This document shows positions 44,748 through 53,710 of a stretch of DNA of 58,627 nt, piece by piece. The stretch's first letter is position 1. The number at the start of each line of letters is the position of its first letter. The DNA lies in contig CAJTOG010000007.1 of the NCBI GenBank assembly GCA_910577575.1, positions 1-58,627 on the forward strand, given 5' to 3'. The notes below the pieces were generated by a model, which saw only the letters and a program-made list of their open reading frames with translations, searched no databases and was not told where the DNA came from. This DNA comes from an uncultured Ruminococcus sp. (GTDB lineage: Bacteria; Bacillota; Clostridia; Oscillospirales; Ruminococcaceae). The position numbers and the translations under genes were made by a program.

Positions 44748-45613
44748 TATGGGTTTTAGGTTTTATTGCGGCCATAATAGCTGGAGTTATATGGGACGTA
44801 TCAGAGAAAAAAGCTGAAACTTCTGAAATTATGGAAACTGAATTACGGGTGCATTATATTGATGTGGGACAGGGTGACTGTATTTTGATAGAATCCGGTG
44901 AAGACACACTTCTTATTGACTGCGGAGAAGTCAACAAGGGAGATACAGTAAAAGCTTATCTTAATGCACATAATATTACTCAACTTGATTATGTAATAGG
45001 CACGCATCCGCATTCGGACCATATGGGATGTATGGATAAAATTGTTGAGTATTATGATATAGGTGAACTTATATTGCCTCATCTTGATGACAGTGATATT
45101 CCCACAACAAAATATTTTGAGCGTTTTCTGAATGCTGCTGAAAATAAGGGTCTTGAAATAACAGAAGCCGAATTGGGAAGAATATTTGATATAGGTGAGG
45201 CAGAGTGCGAGATTATAGCACCATGCAGTGATGATTATAATAATACGAACAATTATTCTGTCGGGGTTATTATCCGTCACGGTGAAAACGGTTTTATTTT
45301 TACAGGTGACGCAGAAAAATCTGCTGAAAAAGAAATGATTGATTCGGGAAAACTTGTTGATATTGATGTATATAAGGCAGGTCATCATGGAAGTGATACA
45401 TCAAGTTCGGAAGAGTTTCTGAAAATAATAAAGCCTGACATTGCAGTGATTTCATGCGGGGAAGGAAATTCCTACGGTCATCCATGTGATATTACACTTG
45501 AAAATCTTAGTAAATATACTGACAAAGTATACAGAACAGATTTAAGCGGAACAATAGTAATAACATCTGACGGCAGTAATTTAACCGTTAAAGAGAAAGG
45601 GACTGAAAAATGA
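44687..45613 (+). CDS. Membrane-anchored metallo-beta-lactamase hydrolase (ComEC C-terminal-like)
   Basis: 308 residues: Lys-rich N-terminus, one transmembrane helix (about 20-40), then a metallo-beta-lactamase domain outside the membrane: YIDVGQGDCILIES, the metal motif THPHSDHMG (HxHxDH), VIIRHGENGFIFTGDAE and AGHHGSDTSSSEEFL. This is the catalytic part of ComEC/Rec2 without its channel, a group proposed to be surface nucleases. It starts at GTG 44687 after GGCGGTG, 61 bp inside ygiQ. It is followed by DUF3006, overlapping by 4 bp, a recurrent partner of such proteins. Confidence 0.85.
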   Translation: MAKKKTTAKTNSEKPQKKGLIWVLGFIAAIIAGVIWDVSEKKAETSEIMETELRVHYIDVGQGDCILIESGEDTLLIDCGEVNKGDTVKAYLNAHNITQLDYVIGTHPHSDHMGCMDKIVEYYDIGELILPHLDDSDIPTTKYFERFLNAAENKGLEITEAELGRIFDIGEAECEIIAPCSDDYNNTNNYSVGVIIRHGENGFIFTGDAEKSAEKEMIDSGKLVDIDVYKAGHHGSDTSSSEEFLKIIKPDIAVISCGEGNSYGHPCDITLENLSKYTDKVYRTDLSGTIVITSDGSNLTVKEKGTEK

Positions 45614-45825
45614 TTATTGACAGGTTCGAGGGTAATTTTGCTGTCGTTGAAACCGGAAGCGGTATGATGAATATTTTAAAAAATCAGCTTCCTGAAAACG
45701 CAGAAGAAGGCGATGTTATATACTTTGATGATGGTGTATATATTATTGACAAAAAGGCAACAGCAGACAGACAAAAATTTATTGCAGAAAAACTTCACAG
45801 ACTTATGAGGTATAAAGATGACTGA
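45610..45825 (+). CDS. DUF3006 protein
   Basis: 71 residues, start MIIDRFEGNFAVVE and the GDVIYFDDGVY segment are typical of DUF3006, a small beta-barrel-like domain found beside ComEC-type MBL hydrolases. ATG overlaps the TGA of the MBL gene (ATGA) and its end overlaps the next gene by 8 bp, so the group is translationally coupled. Function unknown; an accessory role for the hydrolase is inferred from context. Confidence 0.82.
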   Translation: MIIDRFEGNFAVVETGSGMMNILKNQLPENAEEGDVIYFDDGVYIIDKKATADRQKFIAEKLHRLMRYKDD

Positions 45826-47035
45826 TACTATTATTATAGGTGCAGGTGCAGCGGGCTGTATGGCAGCAATTTTTGCAGCACGTTACGGTAAAAGTGTACT
45901 TGTTTTTGAACCAAATGAAAAAATAGGCAGAAAACTGCGTATCACGGGAAAAGGACGGTGCAACATTACAAATAATTCAACTGTTGAGGAGCATATAAAG
46001 AATATTCCTGTAAACAGTCGTTTCATGTACAGTGCATTTTCTTCCTTTTCAGCTGAAGATACTATGAATTTTTTTGAAGATTTAGGTGTGCTGCTTAAAA
46101 CAGAACGTGGGAACAGAGTTTTTCCCGTTAGCGACAAGGCAGAAGATATAGTTGATTCACTTGACAAAGAATTGAAAAGACTTGGCGTTAAAATTATTCA
46201 TAAGCGTGTTGAATCTCTGATTATTGAGAACAGTTCAGTCTGCGGAGTTACTGTACAGGGCAGGGAATACAGAAGCAACAGCGTACTTATTGCGTGCGGT
46301 GGAAAATCATATCCGAATACAGGTTCTACAGGTGACGGTTACAGGCTTGCAGAGAGTGCCGGTCATACAATAACGGAGCTTAAACCGAGTCTTGTACCGC
46401 TTATATCAGGTGATAAATTTTGTTCTGAGCTTATGGGATTGTCTCTCCGGAATGTTACTCTGAAACTTTATGACCGCGAAAAACTGATTTTCAGTGAACT
46501 TGGTGAAATGCTGTTTACTCATTTTGGTGTAAGCGGACCGCTTGTTTTAAGTGCAAGCAGTCATATCAGAGAAATGCAGAAAAATCGCTATAAGATTATA
46601 ATTGATTTGAAACCTGCACTTGCTCCCGAACAGCTTGATGCAAGAATACAGCGTGATTTTGCGGAAAATCTCAACAGAGATTTTACAAACGGTATAAGAA
46701 AACTGCTTCCTGCAAAACTTATACCCATTATTGTAAAGCTTTCAGACATATCTCCTGAACGCAAAATAAACAGTATAACAAAAGAAGAACGCCGTAAATT
46801 CAGAGAACTTATGAAATCATTTCCTATAAAAATATCAGGATTCCGACCGATTGATGAGGCAATAATAACAAGCGGAGGGGTTTCGGTAAAGGAAATCAGT
46901 CCGAAGACTATGGAATCAAAGCTTATTAATAATCTTTTCTTTGCCGGAGAAGTTATTGACGTTGACGCATATACGGGCGGATTCAATCTGCAAATTGCTT
47001 TTTCTACAGCATATACGGCTGCTTTGTATCTATGA
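45818..47035 (+). CDS. BaiN/HI0933-family flavoprotein
   Basis: 405 residues, NAD(P)/FAD-dependent oxidoreductase. N-terminal FAD motif IIGAGAAGCMAAIFAARYGK, then KIGRKLRITGKGRCNITNN that is specific for the HI0933/YhiN/BaiN family, LIACGGKSYPNTGSTGDGY in the middle and the C-terminal FAGEVIDVDAYTGGFNLQ. Complete. The name BaiN comes from a bile-acid enzyme; the physiological substrate in this organism is not known and may be unrelated. It overlaps both neighbours by a few bases. Confidence 0.88.
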   Translation: MTDTIIIGAGAAGCMAAIFAARYGKSVLVFEPNEKIGRKLRITGKGRCNITNNSTVEEHIKNIPVNSRFMYSAFSSFSAEDTMNFFEDLGVLLKTERGNRVFPVSDKAEDIVDSLDKELKRLGVKIIHKRVESLIIENSSVCGVTVQGREYRSNSVLIACGGKSYPNTGSTGDGYRLAESAGHTITELKPSLVPLISGDKFCSELMGLSLRNVTLKLYDREKLIFSELGEMLFTHFGVSGPLVLSASSHIREMQKNRYKIIIDLKPALAPEQLDARIQRDFAENLNRDFTNGIRKLLPAKLIPIIVKLSDISPERKINSITKEERRKFRELMKSFPIKISGFRPIDEAIITSGGVSVKEISPKTMESKLINNLFFAGEVIDVDAYTGGFNLQIAFSTAYTAALYL

Positions 47036-47550
47036 AAAAAGAATTTTCAAGAATATTTTTCAGATATATTTTTGAATTTATGACAGCAGGCTTTATCGGC
47101 TGGATTTATGAAGTACTTACTGTATTGATAATGTGGCACTATTTTGAAAACAGAGGTATGCTTCATATGCCGATAGTCCCGATTTATGCAGTGGGAGCTT
47201 TTATACTTCACATTATTCTGGGCGAGAAAAAAAGGAATCCTTTATTTGTATTTCTTTTTTCAGATGTTATAACTACAATTTTTGAACTTGGTGCGTCGTA
47301 TTTTCTGGAGTTTATTTTTCATAGACAATTCTGGACTTACAATGCATGGTGGGGTTCGATACTTGACCGTTCAAGCATAATATCAAGTGTGGTCTTCGGG
47401 ATGTTTGCACTTATATATTTTTACATAGTTCATCCGTTTTCAGATAAAATATCTGAAAGACTTCCGGGGTCTGTATGTACGGGATTAAGTATTGTTGCAG
47501 TAATGGCGGTTCTTACGGATTTGGTTATATCGGTTATTCAATTATTATAA
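47032..47550 (+). CDS. CmpB-like membrane protein (putative ABC-transporter type IV)
   Basis: 172 residues, five hydrophobic helices. FMTAGFIGWIYEVLTVL, the MLHMPIVPIYAVGAFIL segment and FWTYNAWWGS fit PF06541. It is a longer relative of the 25044-25424 product. ATG overlaps the TGA of the flavoprotein gene. No transported substrate is known. Confidence 0.75.
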   Translation: MKKEFSRIFFRYIFEFMTAGFIGWIYEVLTVLIMWHYFENRGMLHMPIVPIYAVGAFILHIILGEKKRNPLFVFLFSDVITTIFELGASYFLEFIFHRQFWTYNAWWGSILDRSSIISSVVFGMFALIYFYIVHPFSDKISERLPGSVCTGLSIVAVMAVLTDLVISVIQLL

Positions 47551-47563
47551 GGAGTAAAAACAA

Positions 47564-48223
47564 ATGAGTACAATAAATATTGCAATAGATGGTCCTGCCG
47601 GAGCAGGAAAGAGTACGATTGCTAAAATGGTTTCTGCTGAAATGGGCTATATTTATGTTGATACAGGTGCATTATACCGCACAATAGCCATTTATCTGAA
47701 AGAAAACAATATAGCTGATGAGGATATAGAAAAATCACTTGAAAATGCTGATGTTTCACTTAAATTCATTGACGGCACACAGCGTGTGTATTTGGGGGAC
47801 AGAGATGTTACAGGTCTTATAAGAACACCTGAAATTTCCATGGCTGCATCAAGAACTTCCGCAATTCCGGCAGTAAGAAGACATCTGTTTGATTTACAGC
47901 AGAAAATTGCAAGGGAAAACAATATAATAATGGACGGAAGAGACATAGGAACTGTTGTTCTTCCGGATGCAGATGTAAAAATCTATCTTACAGCAACACC
48001 TGAAGAACGTGCGAACCGCCGTTATAAAGAACTTTCCGAAAAGCCGGATTGTCCCTCATATGATGATGTTTTAAATGATATTATCCAACGTGATTATCAA
48101 GACATGAACCGCACTGCTGCACCACTTAAACAAGCAGATGATGCTGTTCTTGTTGATTCTACAAATCTTACGCTGGAGCAGGCTGTTGAGAGAATTACCG
48201 AAATAATCAGGGAGAGAATATAA
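47564..48223 (+). CDS. cmk: Cytidylate kinase
   Basis: Phosphorylates CMP/dCMP for nucleotide recycling. 219 residues with P-loop IDGPAGAGKSTIAK, YVDTGALYR, the insert domain, MDGRDIGTVVLPDADVKIYL and the lid region NRRYKEL. Normal length. AAGGAG precedes ATG. Its stop overlaps the plsC start by one base. The order cmk-plsC-ispH-S1 is a conserved clostridial operon. Confidence 0.95.
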   Translation: MSTINIAIDGPAGAGKSTIAKMVSAEMGYIYVDTGALYRTIAIYLKENNIADEDIEKSLENADVSLKFIDGTQRVYLGDRDVTGLIRTPEISMAASRTSAIPAVRRHLFDLQQKIARENNIIMDGRDIGTVVLPDADVKIYLTATPEERANRRYKELSEKPDCPSYDDVLNDIIQRDYQDMNRTAAPLKQADDAVLVDSTNLTLEQAVERITEIIRERI

Positions 48224-48825
48224 TGTACTATTTTATTAAATTTATTGTTAATATTGCATTTCATATTGCTTTTAATGTACATTTTGAGGGCAGAGAAAAT
48301 ATTCCTGACGGAGAGACCGTTATTTATGCTTCAAATCACAGAAGTTATGCAGACCCTCCGCTTGTAGGCTGTTCTGCCAAGGGGAAATTTGCATTTATGG
48401 CTAAAGAGGAACTTTTTAAAAATAGATTTTTTGCATGGCTTATACGAAATCTGGGAGCGTTTCCTGTTTCAAGGGGCAAGGGTGATACGGGAGTACTTGA
48501 TACGGCAGTGAATAGGCTCAAAAGCGGAAGAAGTCTGATAATTTTTCCGGAGGGTACACGTTCAAAGGATGGAAAAGTTCACAGGGGTCATTCAGGAGCA
48601 GCAGTAATTTCTGCAAGGTCGCAGAAAAAAATTGTCCCTGTCGGTATTGTTTTCGGAGAAAAATTAAAATTCCGGACAAAAGTTACTGTAAAATACGGAA
48701 AACCTATTAATCCGACAGAGTATATTGACAACTTTGACGAGCCGAATTCAAGACAGCTTGTGAAATTGAAAAATTGTTATATGGAAGAAATAAAAAAGCT
48801 TGTTGAGGGTGAGGAAAATGAATAG
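48223..48825 (+). CDS. plsC: 1-acyl-sn-glycerol-3-phosphate acyltransferase
   Basis: Makes phosphatidic acid at the membrane. 200 residues: hydrophobic N-terminal segment, catalytic NHRSYADPPL (H-x4-D), the substrate-binding FPEGTRSKDG and VPVGIVFG. Length typical for short PlsC. Part of the cmk-plsC-ispH/S1 operon; its last 8 bp overlap the start of the fusion gene. Confidence 0.92.
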   Translation: MYYFIKFIVNIAFHIAFNVHFEGRENIPDGETVIYASNHRSYADPPLVGCSAKGKFAFMAKEELFKNRFFAWLIRNLGAFPVSRGKGDTGVLDTAVNRLKSGRSLIIFPEGTRSKDGKVHRGHSGAAVISARSQKKIVPVGIVFGEKLKFRTKVTVKYGKPINPTEYIDNFDEPNSRQLVKLKNCYMEEIKKLVEGEENE

Positions 48826-50758
48826 GGTTACTGTAGCGGAATCGGCAGGTTTCTGTTTCGGAGTTGATAGAGCCGTGAAAATGGTATATAATGAACTTGA
48901 GAGGAATACAAATGTGGCAACTCTCGGACCTATAATTCATAATCAGGACGTTGTGAATGATATGAAAAAAAAAGGTGCAAGGGTTATTGAATCGGTTGAT
49001 GAACTGCTTTCAGATGAAACTGTTGTAATACGTTCACACGGCGTTGGCAGGGATATATATGAACAGATAAAGAAAAAGGGAAACCGTATGCTTGATGCGA
49101 CCTGTCCGTTTGTTTCAAAAATTCATAAAATAGTTACTGAAAAAACAAAAGAAGGTTATCTTATTCTTATTGCAGGTGACATAAGTCATCCGGAAGTTCA
49201 GGGGATTGTTGGACATTGTGAACAAAATTGTATTGTTTTCAAGAATAATATTGAGCTAAAACACGTTTTTGAAAAAAATCCGGATTTTTTTCTAAAAAAG
49301 CTTGCATTTGTTGCTCAAACAACGTATAATATAATAGAATGGGAAGAATGTTTAAAGGTGATTCCAAAGAATGCTCCTGATATTGTCATTTTTGATACCA
49401 TATGCAATGCAACTGATACAAGGCAGTCAGATGCGGCTGAACTTGCAAAAGTCTCTGATGTTATGCTTGTTGTCGGCGGAAGGCATAGCTCTAATACCGT
49501 AAAGCTTTATGAGGTATGCAGTCGGTATTGCACAACGTATCATATAGAAAATTCAGATGAGCTTCCATCTTTGATGCTGCCCTGTGCCGGCAGAATCGGA
49601 ATAACAGCCGGAGCTTCTACGCCGGCATATATAATCAAGGAGGTACAAACCACTATGACAGAGAATGTAAATCTCACTGCAAATCCGGATGAGGAAATCG
49701 ATTTCGCTGAGGCTCTCGACCAGTCATTCAAAAAAATACATACAGGAGAGAAGGTTAAGGGTGTAGTTGTTGGCATTGATAATGCTGAAATTACAGTTGA
49801 CCTCGGTACAAAGCATACCGGTTATGTCAAGCTCGAAGACCTTACAGACGACCCGACAAAGAAGCCTGAGGATATTGTTTCTGTGGGCGATGAAATTGAC
49901 CTTGTGGTAGTTAAAGTCAATGATGCTGAAGGTACTGCTGCTCTTTCAAAGAGAAAGGTTGACGAACAGGCTGGCTATGATACAATTGTCAAGGCAAAGG
50001 AAGAGGGAACAGTTCTTGAAGGTACTGTAAGCCGTATTGTTAATAAAGGTGTTACTCTCAATTACCTTGGTGTAAGAATATTTATTCCTGCTTCACAGAC
50101 AGGTCTTCCGAGAGGTGCAGAACTCGACCAGCTTAACAAGCAGAAAGTTGAATTTAAGATTATTGAAGTTGATGACAGCAGCAAGAAGCGTGCTGTAGGT
50201 TCTATCAAGGCTGTTGAAAATGCAAAGAAGGAAGAAGCTAAGGCTAAATTCTGGGAAGATGCTGAAATTGGCAAGGTTTATGTGGGCAAGGTTAAGTCAA
50301 TTACTACTTTTGGTGCATTCGTTGACCTTGGCGGAATTGACGGAATGGTTCATATTTCTGAACTTTCATGGAAGAAAATTAAGCATCCAAGCGAAGTTGT
50401 AAGCATCGGCGATACTCTTGAAGTTTATATCAAGAATCTTGATGCAGAAAAAGGAAGAATTTCCCTTGGTTACAGAAAAGCCGAAGATAATCCTTGGGAA
50501 CAGTTTGTTTCACAGTACAGTATAGGCGATGTTGTTAAGGCAACCGTTGTTTCTATTACAAGTTTCGGTGCATTTGCTCAGATTATTGACGGTGTTGACG
50601 GTCTTATTCATATTTCTCAGATTTCAGATGAGAAAATTGAAAACGTTAAGGATGTTCTTTCAGTAGGCGATGCTGTTGATGTAAAGATTATCGGTATTGA
50701 TACAGAAACAAAGAGAATCAGTATTTCCATGCGTGCTGCTTCTGAAGATGCTGAATAA
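48818..50758 (+). CDS. ispH: IspH-ribosomal protein S1 fusion
   Basis: 646 residues. Part 1 (1-280) is 4-hydroxy-3-methylbut-2-enyl diphosphate reductase, the last enzyme of the MEP isoprenoid pathway, with the three iron-sulfur cysteines Cys13 (AGFCFGV), Cys96 (ATCPFV) and Cys196 (CNATDTRQ), and GITAGASTP. Part 2 (about 300-640) has four S1 RNA-binding domains, for instance GAFVDLGGIDGMVHISELSW and GAFAQIIDGVDGLIHISQIS. Such fusions are known in Clostridia. ATG 48818 (MNRVTV) after GAGGAAA is chosen over TTG 48800. An internal AAGGAGG and ATG (49655) could also give a separate S1 protein. Confidence 0.93.
   Translation: MNRVTVAESAGFCFGVDRAVKMVYNELERNTNVATLGPIIHNQDVVNDMKKKGARVIESVDELLSDETVVIRSHGVGRDIYEQIKKKGNRMLDATCPFVSKIHKIVTEKTKEGYLILIAGDISHPEVQGIVGHCEQNCIVFKNNIELKHVFEKNPDFFLKKLAFVAQTTYNIIEWEECLKVIPKNAPDIVIFDTICNATDTRQSDAAELAKVSDVMLVVGGRHSSNTVKLYEVCSRYCTTYHIENSDELPSLMLPCAGRIGITAGASTPAYIIKEVQTTMTENVNLTANPDEEIDFAEALDQSFKKIHTGEKVKGVVVGIDNAEITVDLGTKHTGYVKLEDLTDDPTKKPEDIVSVGDEIDLVVVKVNDAEGTAALSKRKVDEQAGYDTIVKAKEEGTVLEGTVSRIVNKGVTLNYLGVRIFIPASQTGLPRGAELDQLNKQKVEFKIIEVDDSSKKRAVGSIKAVENAKKEEAKAKFWEDAEIGKVYVGKVKSITTFGAFVDLGGIDGMVHISELSWKKIKHPSEVVSIGDTLEVYIKNLDAEKGRISLGYRKAEDNPWEQFVSQYSIGDVVKATVVSITSFGAFAQIIDGVDGLIHISQISDEKIENVKDVLSVGDAVDVKIIGIDTETKRISISMRAASEDAE
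49637..49657 (+). promoter_or_regulatory. Internal ribosome binding site and start in the IspH-S1 fusion
   Basis: AAGGAGG at 49637-49643 is followed 11 bases later by an in-frame ATG (49655). This falls exactly at the junction, just after the IspH part, so the 367-residue S1 part could be translated alone. Confidence 0.45.
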
Positions 50759-50780
50759 TCAGAAATAATTCAAGATTATA

Positions 50781-50811
50781 AAGGGCTGTACCAATCAGGT
50801 ATAGCCTTTTT
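50781..50811 (+). terminator. Terminator of the long plus-strand run
   Basis: AAGGGCTGTACC (50781-50792) pairs with GGTATAGCCTTT (50798-50809), with G-U pairs, followed by T. Confidence 0.82.
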
Positions 50812-50946
50812 GTTTATAATAGTCAATGAAAATTATAATTCTCCGATTTCTAATTCTTATATTGCTTTAATCTGTATGGCTATTGGAAAGGGATAATATT
50901 CTGAAATTACACTTCTGCATACTCGGAGAAAATTGATTATTTATAC

Positions 50947-50975
50947 TTGACAAATTGGTGTAAATAGTGTATAGT
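50947..50975 (+). promoter_or_regulatory. Promoter of the first GH9 gene
   Basis: TTGACA (50947-50952), 17 bases, TATAGT (50970-50975). The leader to ATG 51033 is about 50 bases. Confidence 0.75.
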
Positions 50976-51032
50976 TAAATTATAAAAGTATGGCAGAAAC
51001 AGTCATATAGAACGATAGGAGGTAATGTTACA

Positions 51033-53426
51033 ATGAAATTCAGAAAGATTACAGCGGTATTGTCTGCACTTACAGTTTCAGCAGGTATGCTCAGTACAGT
51101 ACCTGTAGCAAATGCAGCTGATTTTGAAGTAAATTATGCTGAAGCTCTGCAAAAATCCATGTTCTTTTATCAGGTTCAGCAGGCAGGAGAGTTACCTGAA
51201 TGGAACGAAGTATCGTGGAGAGCGGATTCGATGCTTAAAGAGGATGGCACATCAGCAGATGTTGTTCCGGGAGGCTGGTTTGATGCGGGTGACCATCTGA
51301 AATTTGCAATTACAAATGCTTATACAGCATCTGTTCTTTCGTGGGGAATTATGCAGTATAAAGATGCTGTCCAAAAAGCTGGCTTATATGATTCTTATAT
51401 ACAGAATCTTAAGTGGGGACTTGATTATGTTGCTGGATGCGACCTCGGCGATAAGGTCATAGGTACTATAGGCGATGATGCTTTTGACCATGTATGGTGG
51501 GGAAGTGCGGAAGCTTATATCAGAAAGTTCAATCTCATGAAAGGCACAGAAGAAAGACCATATGATGAAATAACATGTGTTACTACTGTTGCTGAAATGG
51601 CTGCTGCAATGGCAGGCGGATATATAGTTTTTAAGGATGTTGACCCTGAAGCTGCTGCTAATTATCTTGAACATGCTAAAAGTCTGTTTGAACTTGCCAA
51701 TAAGACATGGGAAGAAAAGGGAGATGCAGCTAATGACGATATGGGTATTCAGGAAACATATTATTCCACAAAACACAATCAGGGTACTGACAATTTTGTA
51801 GATGAACTTTTCTATGCTGCTAACTGGATGTATATGGCAACGGGTGAACAGTCATATCTTGATATATGTGAAGAGAAATATATTCCGATATTCCCTAAAG
51901 AAAGCCAGTCTACAAACTGGAAGTATACATGGGGATTCTGCTGGGATGACACAACTCAGGGTGCAGCGCTTCTTTATGCTATAAATACAGGCAAAAAGGA
52001 GTGGATTGACCATGTTTCGCATCACCTTGATTTCTGGATTGACGGTTACGGCGGAAAGCAGGTAAACTATACTCCCGACGGTCATGCATGGCTTACAAAC
52101 TGGGGTTCCATGCGTCATATGGCTAATACCGTAATGCTTGCAAAGATTGCCAGTGATACTATTTTTGCTGACAATGCAGCTTTAAAGGAAAAATATGATA
52201 AATGGTCCAAAGAACAGTTTGACTATGCTTTCGGAAAAAATGATTTAGGAATGAGTTATGTTATCGGCATGGGTGAAAAGAATGCTCTTAATGTTCATCA
52301 CAGAACAACAAGTGGAATTCATGACGACCATTGGAATGAACTTGGAATGGTTGATGAGAATGGCGATTTGATTTATGTTGACGGCTGGCAGAGTGAATAT
52401 GCCCATGTTCTTTACGGTGCACTTGAAGGTGGTCCGAGTCAGGACGGTAGTTTTAAAGATAATAATGCGTCTTATGAAAATACAGAAGTTGCTATTGATT
52501 ATAATGCAGGCTTTACTGCCGCACTTTGTGCATTTATTGATGATTATGGCGGAGAGCCCCTTGCTGATTTTCCACCGACTGAAACTCCAAAATGGGCTGA
52601 ATGGAAAATAGGTGCTTGCCTTAACGGCAGAGGAGACAGTTACAGTGAAATCAAAGTATGGGCTATGAATCATACGGCATGGCCTACAAGAATGGCTGAA
52701 AATGTTTCCTATAACTATTATTTTGATATTTCTGAACTTTTAGAAGCAGGTCTTTCTGCTGATAATCTTACTGCTTCAATAAATTCACAGCAGTATCAGG
52801 CAGAGGGCGAAGCAGGTTTTGCAACAATCTCACAGCCTCAGAAATATGAAGGAGACCCAAGCGGAAATACCTACTTTGTAAAGATTCAGTATAAGGATGG
52901 CAGAGCTATCATGCCTACAGGTCAGAGCGAACACCGTGCAGAAGTACAGTTCAGAATATCCATTCCTGATGCCATTGACGGAAAGTCCACTTTAGGAGCA
53001 TGGGACCCAACAAATGACTGGTCTTATGAAGGGATTGAAGACGCTCCGAATGAACTTAAATATGAAGCCGCATTAAATGACCATATTACAATGTATATTG
53101 ATGATGTTCTTGTCTGGGGGACAGAGCCTGACGGTACAACTCCGAAGCCAACAGAACCGGATACGAAACCAACAAATCCGACAGCCACTTCATCAACAGG
53201 CGGTAAATCTACTCTTATAGGCGATGCAAACTGCGATGGAAGGGTAACAATTGCAGATGCCACAGCTATTGTTCAGCATCTCGGAAATCAAGATGAGTAT
53301 GCTCTTTCAGAACAGGGAAAGATTAATGGAGATGTTGACGGCGTTCCAGGAATAACAGGTGCAGATGCAAATGAGCTTATGAAGCTTGAAGCAGGTTTAA
53401 TTACCAAATTTCCTGTAGAAGAATAA
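51033..53426 (+). CDS. Cellulosomal GH9 endoglucanase (GH9-CBM3c-dockerin)
   Basis: 797 residues, secreted. Signal peptide cut near residue 29 (VANAAD). GH9 domain (about 33-510): base/nucleophile aspartates D84 and D87 in GGWFDAGDHLKF, NVHHRTTSG and proton donor E485 in NTEVAIDYNAGF. A CBM3c-like module follows (about 520-700, KVWAMNHTAWPTRMAENVSY), the arrangement of processive endoglucanases that cut cellulose inward from the bound chain. A Pro/Thr linker leads to a type I dockerin (GDANCDGRVTIADATAIVQ and GDVDGVPGITGADANELMK). Own promoter and terminator. RBS AGGAGG. Confidence 0.93.
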   Translation: MKFRKITAVLSALTVSAGMLSTVPVANAADFEVNYAEALQKSMFFYQVQQAGELPEWNEVSWRADSMLKEDGTSADVVPGGWFDAGDHLKFAITNAYTASVLSWGIMQYKDAVQKAGLYDSYIQNLKWGLDYVAGCDLGDKVIGTIGDDAFDHVWWGSAEAYIRKFNLMKGTEERPYDEITCVTTVAEMAAAMAGGYIVFKDVDPEAAANYLEHAKSLFELANKTWEEKGDAANDDMGIQETYYSTKHNQGTDNFVDELFYAANWMYMATGEQSYLDICEEKYIPIFPKESQSTNWKYTWGFCWDDTTQGAALLYAINTGKKEWIDHVSHHLDFWIDGYGGKQVNYTPDGHAWLTNWGSMRHMANTVMLAKIASDTIFADNAALKEKYDKWSKEQFDYAFGKNDLGMSYVIGMGEKNALNVHHRTTSGIHDDHWNELGMVDENGDLIYVDGWQSEYAHVLYGALEGGPSQDGSFKDNNASYENTEVAIDYNAGFTAALCAFIDDYGGEPLADFPPTETPKWAEWKIGACLNGRGDSYSEIKVWAMNHTAWPTRMAENVSYNYYFDISELLEAGLSADNLTASINSQQYQAEGEAGFATISQPQKYEGDPSGNTYFVKIQYKDGRAIMPTGQSEHRAEVQFRISIPDAIDGKSTLGAWDPTNDWSYEGIEDAPNELKYEAALNDHITMYIDDVLVWGTEPDGTTPKPTEPDTKPTNPTATSSTGGKSTLIGDANCDGRVTIADATAIVQHLGNQDEYALSEQGKINGDVDGVPGITGADANELMKLEAGLITKFPVEE

Positions 53427-53443
53427 CTTATTCATATTTTTTT

Positions 53444-53471
53444 AATAAAGAGAGCTTTTGCTCTCTTTATT
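53444..53471 (+). terminator. Terminator of the first GH9 gene
   Basis: AATAAAGAGAGC (53444-53455) and GCTCTCTTTATT (53460-53471) pair perfectly over four T. Confidence 0.88.
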
Positions 53472-53546
53472 TACTTTTTGAATTTGTGGAAATGCACAAA
53501 AAAAGTATGTAAATATTAGAGGAATAAACGAAATTTTGGAAAGCTA

Positions 53547-53575
53547 TTTACTTTTGGTTTTGAATATAATATAAT
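53547..53575 (+). promoter_or_regulatory. Promoter of the second GH9 gene
   Basis: TTTACT (53547-53552), 17 bases, TATAAT (53570-53575). A leader of about 130 bases follows. Confidence 0.6.
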
Positions 53576-53582
53576 AAATATG

Positions 53583-53673
53583 ACGAGTAAAGCAAGTGCA
53601 AGTCCAAAAGCGACTGATACTCGTGTATTAACAAACATATATAACCGCAGTTTATGCACTGATACTGCGTTAT
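53583..53673 (+). promoter_or_regulatory. Two-hairpin leader of the second GH9 gene
   Basis: Hairpin 1 pairs ACGAGTA (53583-53589) with TACTCGT (53618-53624). Hairpin 2 pairs ATAACCGCAGT (53641-53651) with ACTGCGTTAT (53664-53673) with one bulged C. The 9-mer ACTGATACT occurs on the 3' side of both (53613-53621 and 53658-53666). No known RNA family was recognised. Confidence 0.45.
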
Positions 53674-53710
53674 AGAAATTTATATTTATATTTTTTGGGA
53701 GGGTATACAA

